DNA from: JBQTIQ01 sp052387955
GTDB lineage: Bacteria > Actinomycetota > Acidimicrobiia > Acidimicrobiales > JACDCH01
Reading direction: 5' to 3'
Assembly: GCA_052387955.1 (NCBI GenBank)
Contig: JBQTIQ010000005.1
Location: 1-55,798, forward strand
DNA: 55,798 nucleotides
The first letter of the stretch is position 1; each line of letters begins with the position of its first letter. Below the pieces are notes generated by a model. That model saw only the letters and a list, made by a program, of their open reading frames with translations, ran no database searches and had not been told where the DNA came from. A program made the position numbers and the translations under genes. Below are positions 38,670 through 47,026 of the stretch, one piece after another.

Positions 38670-38763
38670 GGCGGAGGCGGGTCAGCCCGCCCCGTGGGGC
38701 TGCGCCCGACACCCATCGCCGCCGGGCGTGTTGTCGGTCAGAGCCGCCCGCTTGGCTCCCACC

Positions 38764-39702
38764 TCAGATCTCCCTGGCTGCGGCGCTGAGGGCGTCGGAG
38801 ATGACGCTCAGGTGCTCCAGGTCGGCAATGTCCATGAGCTGCAGGTACACCCGTTGCACGCCGGCTCCGGCCAGCTCGGCGAGACGGTCGGCGGCCTCCT
38901 CCGGGGTCCCGGCCAGGCCGTTGGCGCGAAGGTCTTCGACCGAGAAGCCGCTCACCTCGGCCCGGCGGGCCAGCTCGGCAGCGTCCCCGCCCACGCAGGT
39001 GGTGACTGCCGCCGATCGGATGATCGTCCCTGGGTCGCGCCCGATCGCCTCGCAGGCCGCTGCCACCCGGTCGTAGACGGCCCGGTAGCTGTCGGGGGAC
39101 TGGAAGGGGATGTTGAACTCGTCGGCGAAGCGGGCAGCCAGCGCCGGGGTACGGGTCTTCCCGGTGCCGCCCATGATGAGCGGCGGGCGGGGCTGCTGGG
39201 TCGGCTTGGGCAGGCCCGGCGCGCGGTCGACGGTGTAGTACCGCCCCGAGAACGAGAAGGCCTCGCCGGACGGCACTGCCCAGAGCCCGGTGACGACGGC
39301 CAGCTGTTCCTCGAGGCGGTCGAAACGTTCCTCCCAGGCCGGGAACGGGATGCCGTAGGCGGTGTGCTCCGGTTCGAACCAGCCCGAGCCGAGGCCGAGC
39401 TCGATGCGGCCGCCCGACATGTTGTCGACCTGGGCCACCGCTATCGCCAGCGGCCCCGGCTGGCGGAAGGTGGCCGAAGTGACCAGCGTGCCGAGACGGA
39501 TCCGCTTGGTCTCCCGGGCCAGTCCGGCGAGCGTCACCCACGAATCCGTCGGGCCGGGCAGACCGGCACCGTCGCCCATCCGCAGGAAGTGGTCGGAGCG
39601 GAAGTAGGCGTCGAACCCGAGCGCCTCGGCCTGTCTCGCCATCGCCAGCTGCTGGTCATAAGAGGCACCCTGCTGGGGCTCGGTGAAGATCCGTAGGTCC
39701 AC
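38764..39702 (-). CDS. LLM-class F420-dependent oxidoreductase
   Basis: 312 aa TIM-barrel of the luciferase-like monooxygenase family: FDAYFRSDHFLRMGD, RIRLGTLVTSATFRQPGPLA, GGRIELGLGSGWFEPEH and PLIMGGTGKTRT near the cofactor-phosphate site. The SDH and GSGW motifs favour F420 over FMN, but the substrate is unknown. GTG39702 gives MDLRIFTEPQ, a typical start. It lies 95 bp past the end of the meta-cleavage operon on the same strand, separated by a terminator-like hairpin. Confidence 0.9.
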   Translation of the reverse strand: MDLRIFTEPQQGASYDQQLAMARQAEALGFDAYFRSDHFLRMGDGAGLPGPTDSWVTLAGLARETKRIRLGTLVTSATFRQPGPLAIAVAQVDNMSGGRIELGLGSGWFEPEHTAYGIPFPAWEERFDRLEEQLAVVTGLWAVPSGEAFSFSGRYYTVDRAPGLPKPTQQPRPPLIMGGTGKTRTPALAARFADEFNIPFQSPDSYRAVYDRVAAACEAIGRDPGTIIRSAAVTTCVGGDAAELARRAEVSGFSVEDLRANGLAGTPEEAADRLAELAGAGVQRVYLQLMDIADLEHLSVISDALSAAAREI

Positions 39703-39741
39703 GGGGCGACGCTAATCGCGGATTCCCGGGTGCCCCTTGCC

Positions 39742-39776
39742 TGGACGCGAAAGCGCCGGGCCCGTGGGCCCGGCGC
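39742..39776 (-). terminator. Terminator-like hairpin at the end of the aromatic operon
   Basis: A perfect 11-bp stem (GCGCCGGGCCC at 39753-39763 with GGGCCCGGCGC at 39766-39776) has almost no loop. Read on the minus strand it follows the dioxygenase stop by about 20 bp and is trailed by TTTCGCG, a short T run. This fits an intrinsic terminator, though the U tract is weak, as is common at high GC. Confidence 0.6.
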
Positions 39777-39797
39777 CGGCGCTCGACCCGGTTGGGT

Positions 39798-40733
39798 TCA
39801 GGTGAGGACGTTGAGGAAGCTTTCGCGGACCATGTTGTCCTGGGAGAAGATGGCCTGGCCGATCTTGGTGGTGTCCCATACCAGGACGGGGTTGTCGGGG
39901 TAGTAGATGTAGCCCTCGGTGAAGACTTCGTTGCGGTTGCCGGAGGGGTCGAAGAAGTAGATGGTGGCGCCCCGGGTGATGCCGTGGCGGGTGGGGCCGA
40001 CGTCGACGGGGATCTCGTACTTACCGATGAGGTCGCCGGCGTGGTACACGTCGTGCACGTTGTCGAGCAGGAACGAGGCGTGGTGGAACTTGTTGGGTTC
40101 GGGCTGCATGACGAAGGCGATGTCATGGGGGGAGGTGGTGCAGGACAAGAAGCAGGCCAAGGTGACGGCTTCGTTGTCGGCGTCGACGAGTTTTTCGGAC
40201 ATGCCGAAGCCGAACACTTCCTGGAAGATGGCGACGGTACCGTCGAGGTCCACGCCGCCGAGGAGGCAGTGGTCGAGGCGGTTGATGCGCATGCCCCGGA
40301 TGTAGCCCTCGTCGGGGAGTACCCCCGGGTTGCGGGTGGACATGCCGTTGCCGACCTGGAGCTTCTCGGCGAAGAGTTGCATGGTGTGGCCCGACGGCAA
40401 CGTGAACTGCACCCGCCGGCCGCTGTTGCGGTGGACGCCGGCTTCGAGGATCTGTACGTCTAGGCCCCGGGCGCGGAGCTGCTCGTCGAGTTGGGTGAGG
40501 GTGGCGTCGTCGAGGACCTTGAAGGCGAAGTAGTCCATGCCTGGGGAGTCGGACTGGACCAGCACGATCGAGTACTCGTCGTGCTCGTCCCAGGCCTTGT
40601 AGTACGAGCGGTCGTCGCCGTCGCGGTGGGACTCGATGAGGCCCATGCGGTCGCCGTAGTGCTCCCGGGCCTCATTGATGTCAAGGACCCGAATGCAGAC
40701 TTCACCGAGCCGGAGAACACCGGTCATGGACAT
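39798..40733 (-). CDS. Extradiol dioxygenase, catechol 2,3-dioxygenase-like
   Basis: 311 aa, two vicinal-oxygen-chelate domains, the length of XylE-type enzymes. The Fe(II) ligands are visible: His155 (LDHCLLGG), the His pair 217-218 (FHHASFLL) and Glu269 (NRNEVFTEGY). The reaction is meta-cleavage of a catechol to 2-hydroxymuconic semialdehyde or a substituted analogue. ATG40733 directly abuts the TAA of the ferredoxin gene. A ferredoxin next to such an enzyme typically re-reduces its iron after oxidative inactivation (XylT-like). Genes for later meta-pathway steps are not in the window. Confidence 0.9.
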   Translation of the reverse strand: MSMTGVLRLGEVCIRVLDINEAREHYGDRMGLIESHRDGDDRSYYKAWDEHDEYSIVLVQSDSPGMDYFAFKVLDDATLTQLDEQLRARGLDVQILEAGVHRNSGRRVQFTLPSGHTMQLFAEKLQVGNGMSTRNPGVLPDEGYIRGMRINRLDHCLLGGVDLDGTVAIFQEVFGFGMSEKLVDADNEAVTLACFLSCTTSPHDIAFVMQPEPNKFHHASFLLDNVHDVYHAGDLIGKYEIPVDVGPTRHGITRGATIYFFDPSGNRNEVFTEGYIYYPDNPVLVWDTTKIGQAIFSQDNMVRESFLNVLT

Positions 40734-41108
40734 TTACTGGCCTCCTGTAGCTGAAGATCGTTGAGAAGAGTTGCGGCTGGATCGGTCGGGGATGGGTTCG
40801 GCCGCCACCACCAGGTCGCTCTGGGGGTAGACCCGGCAGGACAGGGCGACGTCGTTGTCACGGTCCTCGTCGTTGATGTGGAGCCGGCTCATGGCGCCGG
40901 TCCGGTACTGGCCGGAAGTGACCTTCACCCGGCACACGCCGCAACCACCGCCTCGGCACCCGACGTCGAGGAGCCGTAGGCCTTGGCCGTGCATGGCCTT
41001 GAGGACCGTCTGGTCCTCGGCGCACCGGAACGTTCGCTCATGACCGAGGACCGACACCGCCCAGCGGGGCGGCGGGCCGCTGCTGGCCAGCCGCTGGTCG
41101 TCGTTCAC
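40734..41108 (-). CDS. Plant-type [2Fe-2S] ferredoxin (XylT-like)
   Basis: 124 aa from GTG41108, preceded by AGAGAG. The cluster motif is CRGGGCGVC (C-x4-C-x2-C) with a fourth cysteine in VALSCRVYPQSD about 37 residues later. The N-terminus VSVLGHERTFRCAEDQTVL is the ferredoxin beta-grasp. It lies between the monooxygenase and dioxygenase genes, touching the latter. The likely job is reactivation of the extradiol dioxygenase; electron supply to the monooxygenase is less likely because a flavin reductase is present. Confidence 0.85.
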   Translation of the reverse strand: MNDDQRLASSGPPPRWAVSVLGHERTFRCAEDQTVLKAMHGQGLRLLDVGCRGGGCGVCRVKVTSGQYRTGAMSRLHINDEDRDNDVALSCRVYPQSDLVVAAEPIPDRSSRNSSQRSSATGGQ

Positions 41109-41160
41109 GGGCTCTCTGCATCTCCGGTGGGAAGGCTCCTGGAGTTGGACAGGTTCCAGC

Positions 41161-42726
41161 CTAGGAGCGGTTGAAGTACGAGACGTCGTCGTTGTTGATG
41201 AGATCGGGCACCGTCCAGCCGTCGAGGTCGTACTCGCCGAGGCACTTGTCGACGAAGCCCTTCCACTGCTCGGTGAGGCCGAGGGCCTCGGAGAGGAACA
41301 GCAGCTCGAACCGGTTGGCCTCGTGGTTGCCGGCGTAGTTGCGCTCGTAGAGCTCATGACGGGAGCCGAACTCGGTGCCGACGGCGTCCCACATCAGCTT
41401 CATGAGCTTGACCCGCTCCTCCGCGTCGATGCCCCCCGAGCCCCGGACGTACTTGTCGAGGTAGGGGCGGATCTCGTCGTTCTTGAAGTCGCGGGCATGG
41501 GAGTTCAGGTAGATCAGGCCGGAACCGAGGTCCTGCTCGATGATCTCCTTGACCCGGGGATAGCCGATGGTCATGAACCAGCGGTAGGCCATGCCGTAGT
41601 TGACGTTGGGGAGCACGGTGCCGTCGATCCACGGGATGGGGTCGGCCGCCATCGCCTCGGTGATGGCCCAGAACATGTTGCGCCAGGCGATGACCTCACC
41701 GATGCGGGCCTGCACGCCCCGGTAGTCCTTGGTGCCGGTGATCTCCACCGCCTTGAGCAGCAGGCCGGTGATGAAGTCGAGCTTGACCGCCAGCCGGGTG
41801 CAGCCATGGAACGTGAAGCGGGGCAGGAAGCCCGAGCCCGGGAAGAAGTTGTTCGCCTTTTCGATGTCGCCGTAGACGAACACGTTCTCCCAGGGGATCT
41901 TCACCTTGTCGAGGATGAAGATCGTGTCGTTCTCGTCGAGCCGGCTCGACAGCGGGTAGTCGAAGGGGGAGCCCATCACCGCCGACTGCATCGTGTAGGA
42001 GGGGCGGCAGATCAGCTTCATACCCGGCGCGCCCATGGGGATCGTGCAGACCAGGGCGAACTTCTTCTTCTTGAGCGGGATGCCGTAGTGAGCGATGAAG
42101 TTGTAGTGGGTCAGAGCGGAGCCGGTAGCGACCACCTTGGCGCCGCTCACCACGAGGCCGTCGTCGCGCTCCTCCTCAACGTGCACGAAGACGTCCTCGA
42201 CCTCGTCGGGCGGACGGTCGCGGTCGACGGGCGGGTGGATGATGGCGTGGTTCCAGAACTGGACGTTCTCCTGGGACTCCTTGTACCAGCGCTTGGCGTT
42301 GTCCTGGAACGGGTCGTAGAAGTCCGAGTTGGCGCCGAGCGTGGCCAGGAAGGCGGCCTTGTAGTCGGGGCTTCGCCCCATCCAACCGTAGGTGAGCCGG
42401 GCCCAGGCGGCGATGGCGTTGCGGTCGTGCACCAGATCTTCGCGGCTGTGGGGCGCCCGGAAGAAGCTCATGGTGACACCGCCGTTGCCGGTGTCGGTCG
42501 GGCTCGTCAGCTCGTCTTTGGTCTCGGGGTCGTGCAGCGCGTCGTACAACCGGGCCGTCATCCGGATCGGGTTGCGGAACGCCGGGTGCGTCGTGAGGTC
42601 GTCGATGCGGTCGCCGTAGATGAAGATGTCACGGCCGTCACGGATGCTCTCGATGTACTCGTCGCCGGTCATGGGCCGGCCTGCGGTCAAGGTCGACGAG
42701 CCCGTTGGTTCGCTCACCTGCGTCAC
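41161..42726 (-). CDS. Flavin-dependent aromatic monooxygenase, HpaB/PheA family
   Basis: 521 aa, typical for the oxygenase component of two-component phenol or 4-hydroxyphenylacetate hydroxylases. Family segments include RPMTGDEYIESIRDGRDIFI, the flavin-site region HAIIHPPVDRDRP, the VVSGAKVVATGSALTHYNF motif and HGCTRLAVKLDFITGLLLKA. It uses FADH2 from the adjacent reductase to hydroxylate a phenol ortho to the OH. With a catechol dioxygenase and XylT-like ferredoxin in the same operon, phenol or an alkylphenol is a better guess than 4-hydroxyphenylacetate. The ATG follows the flavin reductase by 66 bp. Confidence 0.88.
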   Translation of the reverse strand: MTQVSEPTGSSTLTAGRPMTGDEYIESIRDGRDIFIYGDRIDDLTTHPAFRNPIRMTARLYDALHDPETKDELTSPTDTGNGGVTMSFFRAPHSREDLVHDRNAIAAWARLTYGWMGRSPDYKAAFLATLGANSDFYDPFQDNAKRWYKESQENVQFWNHAIIHPPVDRDRPPDEVEDVFVHVEEERDDGLVVSGAKVVATGSALTHYNFIAHYGIPLKKKKFALVCTIPMGAPGMKLICRPSYTMQSAVMGSPFDYPLSSRLDENDTIFILDKVKIPWENVFVYGDIEKANNFFPGSGFLPRFTFHGCTRLAVKLDFITGLLLKAVEITGTKDYRGVQARIGEVIAWRNMFWAITEAMAADPIPWIDGTVLPNVNYGMAYRWFMTIGYPRVKEIIEQDLGSGLIYLNSHARDFKNDEIRPYLDKYVRGSGGIDAEERVKLMKLMWDAVGTEFGSRHELYERNYAGNHEANRFELLFLSEALGLTEQWKGFVDKCLGEYDLDGWTVPDLINNDDVSYFNRS

Positions 42727-42792
42727 TGTTCTCCCCCTTCGAGCCGACCGGGGGGCCCGGCGGCAGATGTGTGGCGGTCAGCACCGCCTGGA

Positions 42793-43332
42793 TTAGTACT
42801 TGAACGGGTCGCCGACCCACCCCGAGCCGGCGGGGTTGTCGACGGAGCTGAGCCACGGCGATCCCATCATGGGGTCGCCCAGCTGGCGGAAGCGGCCGCT
42901 GTAGAAAAGAAGCGGTTCGCCGCTCTCGACCCCGAACTCCTCGACGTGGCCGACGAAGAGGATATGGTCGCCGCCGTCGTAGTTGGCCCACGGCTTACAG
43001 GCAAAGTACGCCACCGTGCCGGCCAGGCGGGGTGCGACGGGCCCTTCAACCCACTCAACGCTGATGCCCTCCTTGGGCCGGCCGGCGAAGTGCAGCCCGA
43101 CGTCGGCGTCGTGACAGGACAGGACGTTGACGACGAAGTTGGCCTTGTCCAGGAAGGAGCATGCCCGGGCCCGGCGGTCGATCGAGACGAGCACGAGCGG
43201 CGGCTCGAGCGACACCGCGCTGAAGGCGTTGACGGTCATGCCGTGCGCCCCGTCTGGTGTCTGGCAGGTCACGACGGTGACGCCGGTGGCGAACCGGCCG
43301 AGGGTGTTCCGCAACTCACGTGTGTCGACCAA
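42793..43332 (-). CDS. Flavin reductase component (HpaC-like)
   Basis: 179 aa of the split-barrel flavin reductase family: LRNTLGRFATGVTVVTC, GMTVNAFSAVSLEPPLVLVS, and DHILFVGHVEEFGVESGEPL with the conserved GDH. It would supply reduced flavin from NAD(P)H to the monooxygenase downstream. The start appears to be TTG43332, as no ATG or GTG is suitably placed upstream. It is the first gene of the operon running leftward to 39798, so the promoter should lie in 43333-43420. Confidence 0.88.
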   Translation of the reverse strand: MVDTRELRNTLGRFATGVTVVTCQTPDGAHGMTVNAFSAVSLEPPLVLVSIDRRARACSFLDKANFVVNVLSCHDADVGLHFAGRPKEGISVEWVEGPVAPRLAGTVAYFACKPWANYDGGDHILFVGHVEEFGVESGEPLLFYSGRFRQLGDPMMGSPWLSSVDNPAGSGWVGDPFKY

Positions 43333-43420
43333 AATGCAACCAGCCCCCGGGTGGGTAACTCGTCGTTAGCGGTCCGTACCCTACACGCCGCCTTCGCCGA
43401 TGGTTCCCGGTGGCCACCAC

Positions 43421-44965
43421 CTACGGGTCGCGGCGGACCGCGGCGGTGGTCGAGGCACCATCTAGGAGGCGGCGCAGTCCGAGGGGGTTGGCGTCGGCCA
43501 GCGCCGGCGGCAGGGCGCCGTCGGGCCAGTCCTGATAGGCGACCGGGCGCAGGAACCGGCGGATGGCGAAGTGGCCGATCGAGGTGTGGGCGGCGTTGCT
43601 CGACGCCGGGTACGGGCCGCCGTGCATCTGCGCCGCCGTGACCGCCACGCCCGTGGGCCACCCGTTCCAGATCAACCGTCCGGTGCGGTCGGTCAGCCGG
43701 CCGATGACGTCGCCGAGGCCGGCGATCTCGTCGTCGTCCGCATGCACGGTGGCGGTGAGGCTGCCGGGTAGGGCCTCGACGAGCTCGGCCAGGGCAGCGT
43801 GGCCCCGGTGGCGGACCACGATCCCGGCCGGGCCGAACAGCTCGTCGACAAGGCCGGGCGAAGCAAGGAAGTCCTCCGCCCCCACTTCGAAGAGGGTCAC
43901 CGGATGGCTCCAGCCGCCCGCCGCCGGCCCGGCCCCTACCAGTTGCCGCACGCCGGCGGCCCCGGCGGCTTCCTCGACCTGGCGCCGCAGCCCGTCCATG
44001 CCTCGTTCGCTGAGCAGGTGGCCTTCGGGTGCAGTGGCCAGGGCGTCGACGACGGCGGCGACGAACTCGTCGCCGGCGGTGCCGTCGGGCACGAAGACGA
44101 GGCCCGGCTTGGTGCAGAACTGGCCGGCGCCGAGGGTGAAGGACTGCGCGAACCCCGACGCGATCGAGCCCGCCCGACTGCGGGCTGCCCCCGGGGAGAC
44201 GACCACGGGGTTGGCGCTGCCCATCTCCGCGAACACCGGGATCGGCACGGGGCGGTCGGCGGCGACGTCCATCAGCGCCCGGCCACCCCGGGACGAGCCG
44301 GTGAAAGCCACCGCGGCCACATGAGGGTCGGTGGCCAGGGCAGTACCGGTCTCCGGGCCAGGACCGTGTACCAGCTGCAGGACGGTGGCGGGAAGGTCGG
44401 CGTCGCCCGCCGCAGCGCGGACCGCGGCGGCGGCCCGCTCGGAGGTGCCGGGATGACCGGGATGGGCCTTGGCCACCACCGCGCAGCCAACCGCCAGCGC
44501 CGAGGCCGTGTCGGTGCCGGCCACGCCGAAGGCCAGCGGGAAGTTGCCGGCGCCGAACATCGCCACCGGGCCGATCGGCACCAGGGCCCGGCGCAGGTCG
44601 GGACGGGGCGGGCTGAGCCCGGCCGAGGCGGTGTCGATCACGGCCTCCACGTAGTCGCCCTGCTCGACGAGGTCGGCGAAGGTCTCCAGCTGAGCGACGG
44701 TCCGGTTGAGCTCGCCGTCGAGCCGGCCGGGACCGAGCGCGGTCTCGGCGTCGGCCACCGCCACCAGGGCCTCCCGATCATCGGCCAGGCGCCGGGCGAT
44801 GGCCCGCAACAGCAGCGCCCGTCGTCGGGGCCCGGCACCGTCGAGCTCCCGGCTGGCGGGCGCCGAGTCCCTGGCGGTGGCGGCGACGTCGTCGGCCGTT
44901 GCCACCGGGTAGGCGTCCGGCAACGCCTCGCCGGACCTCGGGTCGAAGGCGGTGTAGGTGGCCAC
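43421..44965 (-). CDS. Aldehyde dehydrogenase, 2,5-dioxovalerate dehydrogenase-like
   Basis: 514 aa ALDH with GPVAMFGAGNFPLAFGVAG, FTGSSRGGRALMD, catalytic Glu247 (AEMGSANPV) and Cys284 (GAGQFCTKPG). The FGAGNFPLAF and NPVVVSPGA segments mark the alpha-ketoglutaric semialdehyde dehydrogenase branch, usually NADP-linked, acting after sugar-acid or hydroxyproline breakdown. The gene is intact, unlike the ALDH pseudogene at 29.7 kb. It lies upstream of, and on the same strand as, the aromatic operon, 88 bp away, but a pathway link is not evident. Confidence 0.87.
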   Translation of the reverse strand: MATYTAFDPRSGEALPDAYPVATADDVAATARDSAPASRELDGAGPRRRALLLRAIARRLADDREALVAVADAETALGPGRLDGELNRTVAQLETFADLVEQGDYVEAVIDTASAGLSPPRPDLRRALVPIGPVAMFGAGNFPLAFGVAGTDTASALAVGCAVVAKAHPGHPGTSERAAAAVRAAAGDADLPATVLQLVHGPGPETGTALATDPHVAAVAFTGSSRGGRALMDVAADRPVPIPVFAEMGSANPVVVSPGAARSRAGSIASGFAQSFTLGAGQFCTKPGLVFVPDGTAGDEFVAAVVDALATAPEGHLLSERGMDGLRRQVEEAAGAAGVRQLVGAGPAAGGWSHPVTLFEVGAEDFLASPGLVDELFGPAGIVVRHRGHAALAELVEALPGSLTATVHADDDEIAGLGDVIGRLTDRTGRLIWNGWPTGVAVTAAQMHGGPYPASSNAAHTSIGHFAIRRFLRPVAYQDWPDGALPPALADANPLGLRRLLDGASTTAAVRRDP

Positions 44966-45052
44966 GGTCGGGTCTCCCGGTCAGTGGTGAAGGCAGGGCC
45001 TGATCACCCTAGGCTGGCTGGGCATTCGCAGGCCGATGACAGGGGGGACCCC

Positions 45053-45529
45053 GTGAACTACGCGGCGATGACGTCGGAGGACAAGCGCGCCCACATGAGC
45101 GCGCTCATCACGACCTACTTCGACGGCTGCAACGAGGCCGACGTCGACAAGATGACCGCGTGCTTCGTCCCCGACGCCGTGCACTATTTCCCCCCCGGCA
45201 TGTACGAGGGGCCTTTTCGAGGGGCGGCGACGATCGCCCACAAGTGGGCCCAGTTCGTCGATGAGCTGGGCTCGGCCTGGAGCATCGACCGCATGATCTG
45301 CGACCCCGGCTCCGACCAGGCCGTGATCGAGTGGACGCATTACAAGACTCGTCCGGGCACGATGCTGCGGGGCGACGAGTGGTACCTCTTCGACGCTGGC
45401 ACCGGGCTGATCGCCGAGATCCGGGCTTACTACGCCTCGCCCGTGGACCCCTCGATGCCCGTCCTCGAACTGGGCGGCTTCGACTACGCCGCCCGCGGTT
45501 ACCACCTCACCTGCCCCGTGCCTCGCTGA
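45053..45529 (+). CDS. SnoaL-like/NTF2-fold protein
   Basis: 158 aa from GTG45053 with AGGGGGG about six bases upstream; ATG45068 is an alternative. It has the SnoaL-like pattern MSALITTYFDGCNEADVDKM, then ACFVPDAVHYFPPGMYEG and a beta-rich end. This fold serves as a small isomerase/cyclase or binding domain, and function cannot be told from sequence. It diverges from the aldehyde dehydrogenase across 87 bp and meets the alcohol dehydrogenase tail to tail. Confidence 0.8.
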   Translation: MNYAAMTSEDKRAHMSALITTYFDGCNEADVDKMTACFVPDAVHYFPPGMYEGPFRGAATIAHKWAQFVDELGSAWSIDRMICDPGSDQAVIEWTHYKTRPGTMLRGDEWYLFDAGTGLIAEIRAYYASPVDPSMPVLELGGFDYAARGYHLTCPVPR

Positions 45530-45534
45530 AGGAG

Positions 45535-46533
45535 CTAGGGGACCAGGACCGCCCGGTAGCGGACCTGGCCGCTTCGGACCCGGGCGAGGGCCTCGTTGGC
45601 CTCGGCCAGGGGGAACACCTCGATCATCGGCCTGATGCCCCGGTCCGCGGCGAAGCGAAGGGTCTCGGCCTCGTCGTCCATGGTGCCCGTCTGGGACCCG
45701 TAGACCCGCAGCTGGCGGAGGCACATCTCGACCGGCGACAGCGTGATGTCGTTGTCGGAGGCGAGCACGACCAGCGCCCCGTTGGGCCGCATGGCTCCGA
45801 CCAGCGCGCCGAGGGCCGACGCGTCGGTCCCGCACACAACGGCCACGTCGAGGCCGCCGCGCCGGTTGAGCTCGCCGACCAGGTCGTCGCCGGCGAGCAC
45901 GAACTCGGCCGCGCCGAGGGCGAGGGCGTCGGCCTGCTTCTCGGCCGAGCGGCTGATGGCCACCACCGACGCGCCGGCGGCCCGGGCGAACTGCAGGGCC
46001 AGATGGCCGAGGCCGCCGAGACCGACGACGCCGACGCGTTTGCCGGCGACGTCCCCCGCTTTGCGCAACCCCATGAAGGCCGACACGCCGGCGCACATCA
46101 ACGGCGCCGCTTCGGCCGCGCTGAGCGGCGCCGGGACGGCCACGACCCGATCGGAGCGAGCGACCAGGTGGGTGGCGTAGCCGCCGTCCACCTGGCTCCC
46201 GGTGATGAGCCGGTGCTGGCACAGTTGTTGCGTGCGAGACCGGCACGGCTCGCACCGGCCACACGAGGTGTACATCCAACCCACCCCGACCCGGCGGCCG
46301 ATGGTGCTCTCGTCCACGCCGGCGCCGACCACCTCGACGATGCCGACCACCTCGTGCCCGATGATGCGGGGTAGGGGCACCCAGTCCCAGTCACCGTCGG
46401 AGATCGACACGTCACCGTGGCAGACGCCGCAGGCCTCGACCCGGAGCAGGACCTGATCGGGGCCGGGGGCCGGATCGGCCACTTCGGTCTCCTCCAGCGG
46501 CTGCCCCCGCGTCACCAGGACCTCTGCTCTCAT
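45535..46533 (-). CDS. Zinc-dependent alcohol dehydrogenase
   Basis: 332 aa MDR-family enzyme. Catalytic zinc ligands are Cys38 (CGVCHGD) and His60-Glu61 (GHEVVG). Structural zinc is held by Cys91, 94, 97 and 105 (CGRCEPC, then QQLC). The Rossmann motif is VVGLGGLGHLALQFA (about 168-182). Substrate unknown; primary alcohols or aldehydes are typical. The ATG at 46531-46533 overlaps, on the other strand, an ATG for the SRPBCC gene, so the two divergent genes have almost no spacer. Confidence 0.9.
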   Translation of the reverse strand: MRAEVLVTRGQPLEETEVADPAPGPDQVLLRVEACGVCHGDVSISDGDWDWVPLPRIIGHEVVGIVEVVGAGVDESTIGRRVGVGWMYTSCGRCEPCRSRTQQLCQHRLITGSQVDGGYATHLVARSDRVVAVPAPLSAAEAAPLMCAGVSAFMGLRKAGDVAGKRVGVVGLGGLGHLALQFARAAGASVVAISRSAEKQADALALGAAEFVLAGDDLVGELNRRGGLDVAVVCGTDASALGALVGAMRPNGALVVLASDNDITLSPVEMCLRQLRVYGSQTGTMDDEAETLRFAADRGIRPMIEVFPLAEANEALARVRSGQVRYRAVLVP

Positions 46534-46549
46534 GGGGCACAGTATCCCT

Positions 46550-47026
46550 GTGGACCTCAACCACTACGAGTTCACCAGCGTGTGGCCCCTCGACTATCCC
46601 GCCGACCTGGTGTTCCTGGCGTTGAAGCAGCTCGAGGACTATCCAGCGTGGTGGCCCGAGGTGCGGGCCACGGCCCGCATCGACGACGAGTCGGCGCGGG
46701 TCACGGTGCGTTCGGCGCTGCCCTACGACCTGGCCTTCGTCGTCCGCCAGGTACGGGCCGACCCCGAGGCCGGCGTGCTCGAGGCCTCGATGCACGGAGA
46801 CCTGTCGGGGTTCTCCCGCTGGAGCATCGTCGCCACCCCGACCGGCGCCCAGGCGACGTTCTTCGAGAGCGTCGACGCCGAGAAGGTGTTGCTACGCCAG
46901 CTCGCCGCCGTCGCCCGGCCGGCGTTCAAGGCCAACCACACGTTGATGATGCGCCACGGCCGGCGAGGCCTACGGACCTACCTCGCCGGGGTACGGCTGG
47001 GCGTCGCCAGCCGTCACCAGGAGTAG
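46550..47026 (+). CDS. SRPBCC (polyketide cyclase/START-like) protein
   Basis: 158 aa from GTG46550; ATG46532 would add six residues but overlaps the start codon of the divergent dehydrogenase. The helix-grip features are FTSVWPLDYPADLVFLALKQ, the LEDYPAWWPEVR ligand-mouth segment and the long C-terminal helix MMRHGRRGLRTYLAG. It would bind a hydrophobic ligand; function unknown. Its 3' end overlaps the convergent 3-hydroxyacyl-CoA dehydrogenase gene by 13 bp. Confidence 0.83.
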   Translation: MDLNHYEFTSVWPLDYPADLVFLALKQLEDYPAWWPEVRATARIDDESARVTVRSALPYDLAFVVRQVRADPEAGVLEASMHGDLSGFSRWSIVATPTGAQATFFESVDAEKVLLRQLAAVARPAFKANHTLMMRHGRRGLRTYLAGVRLGVASRHQE

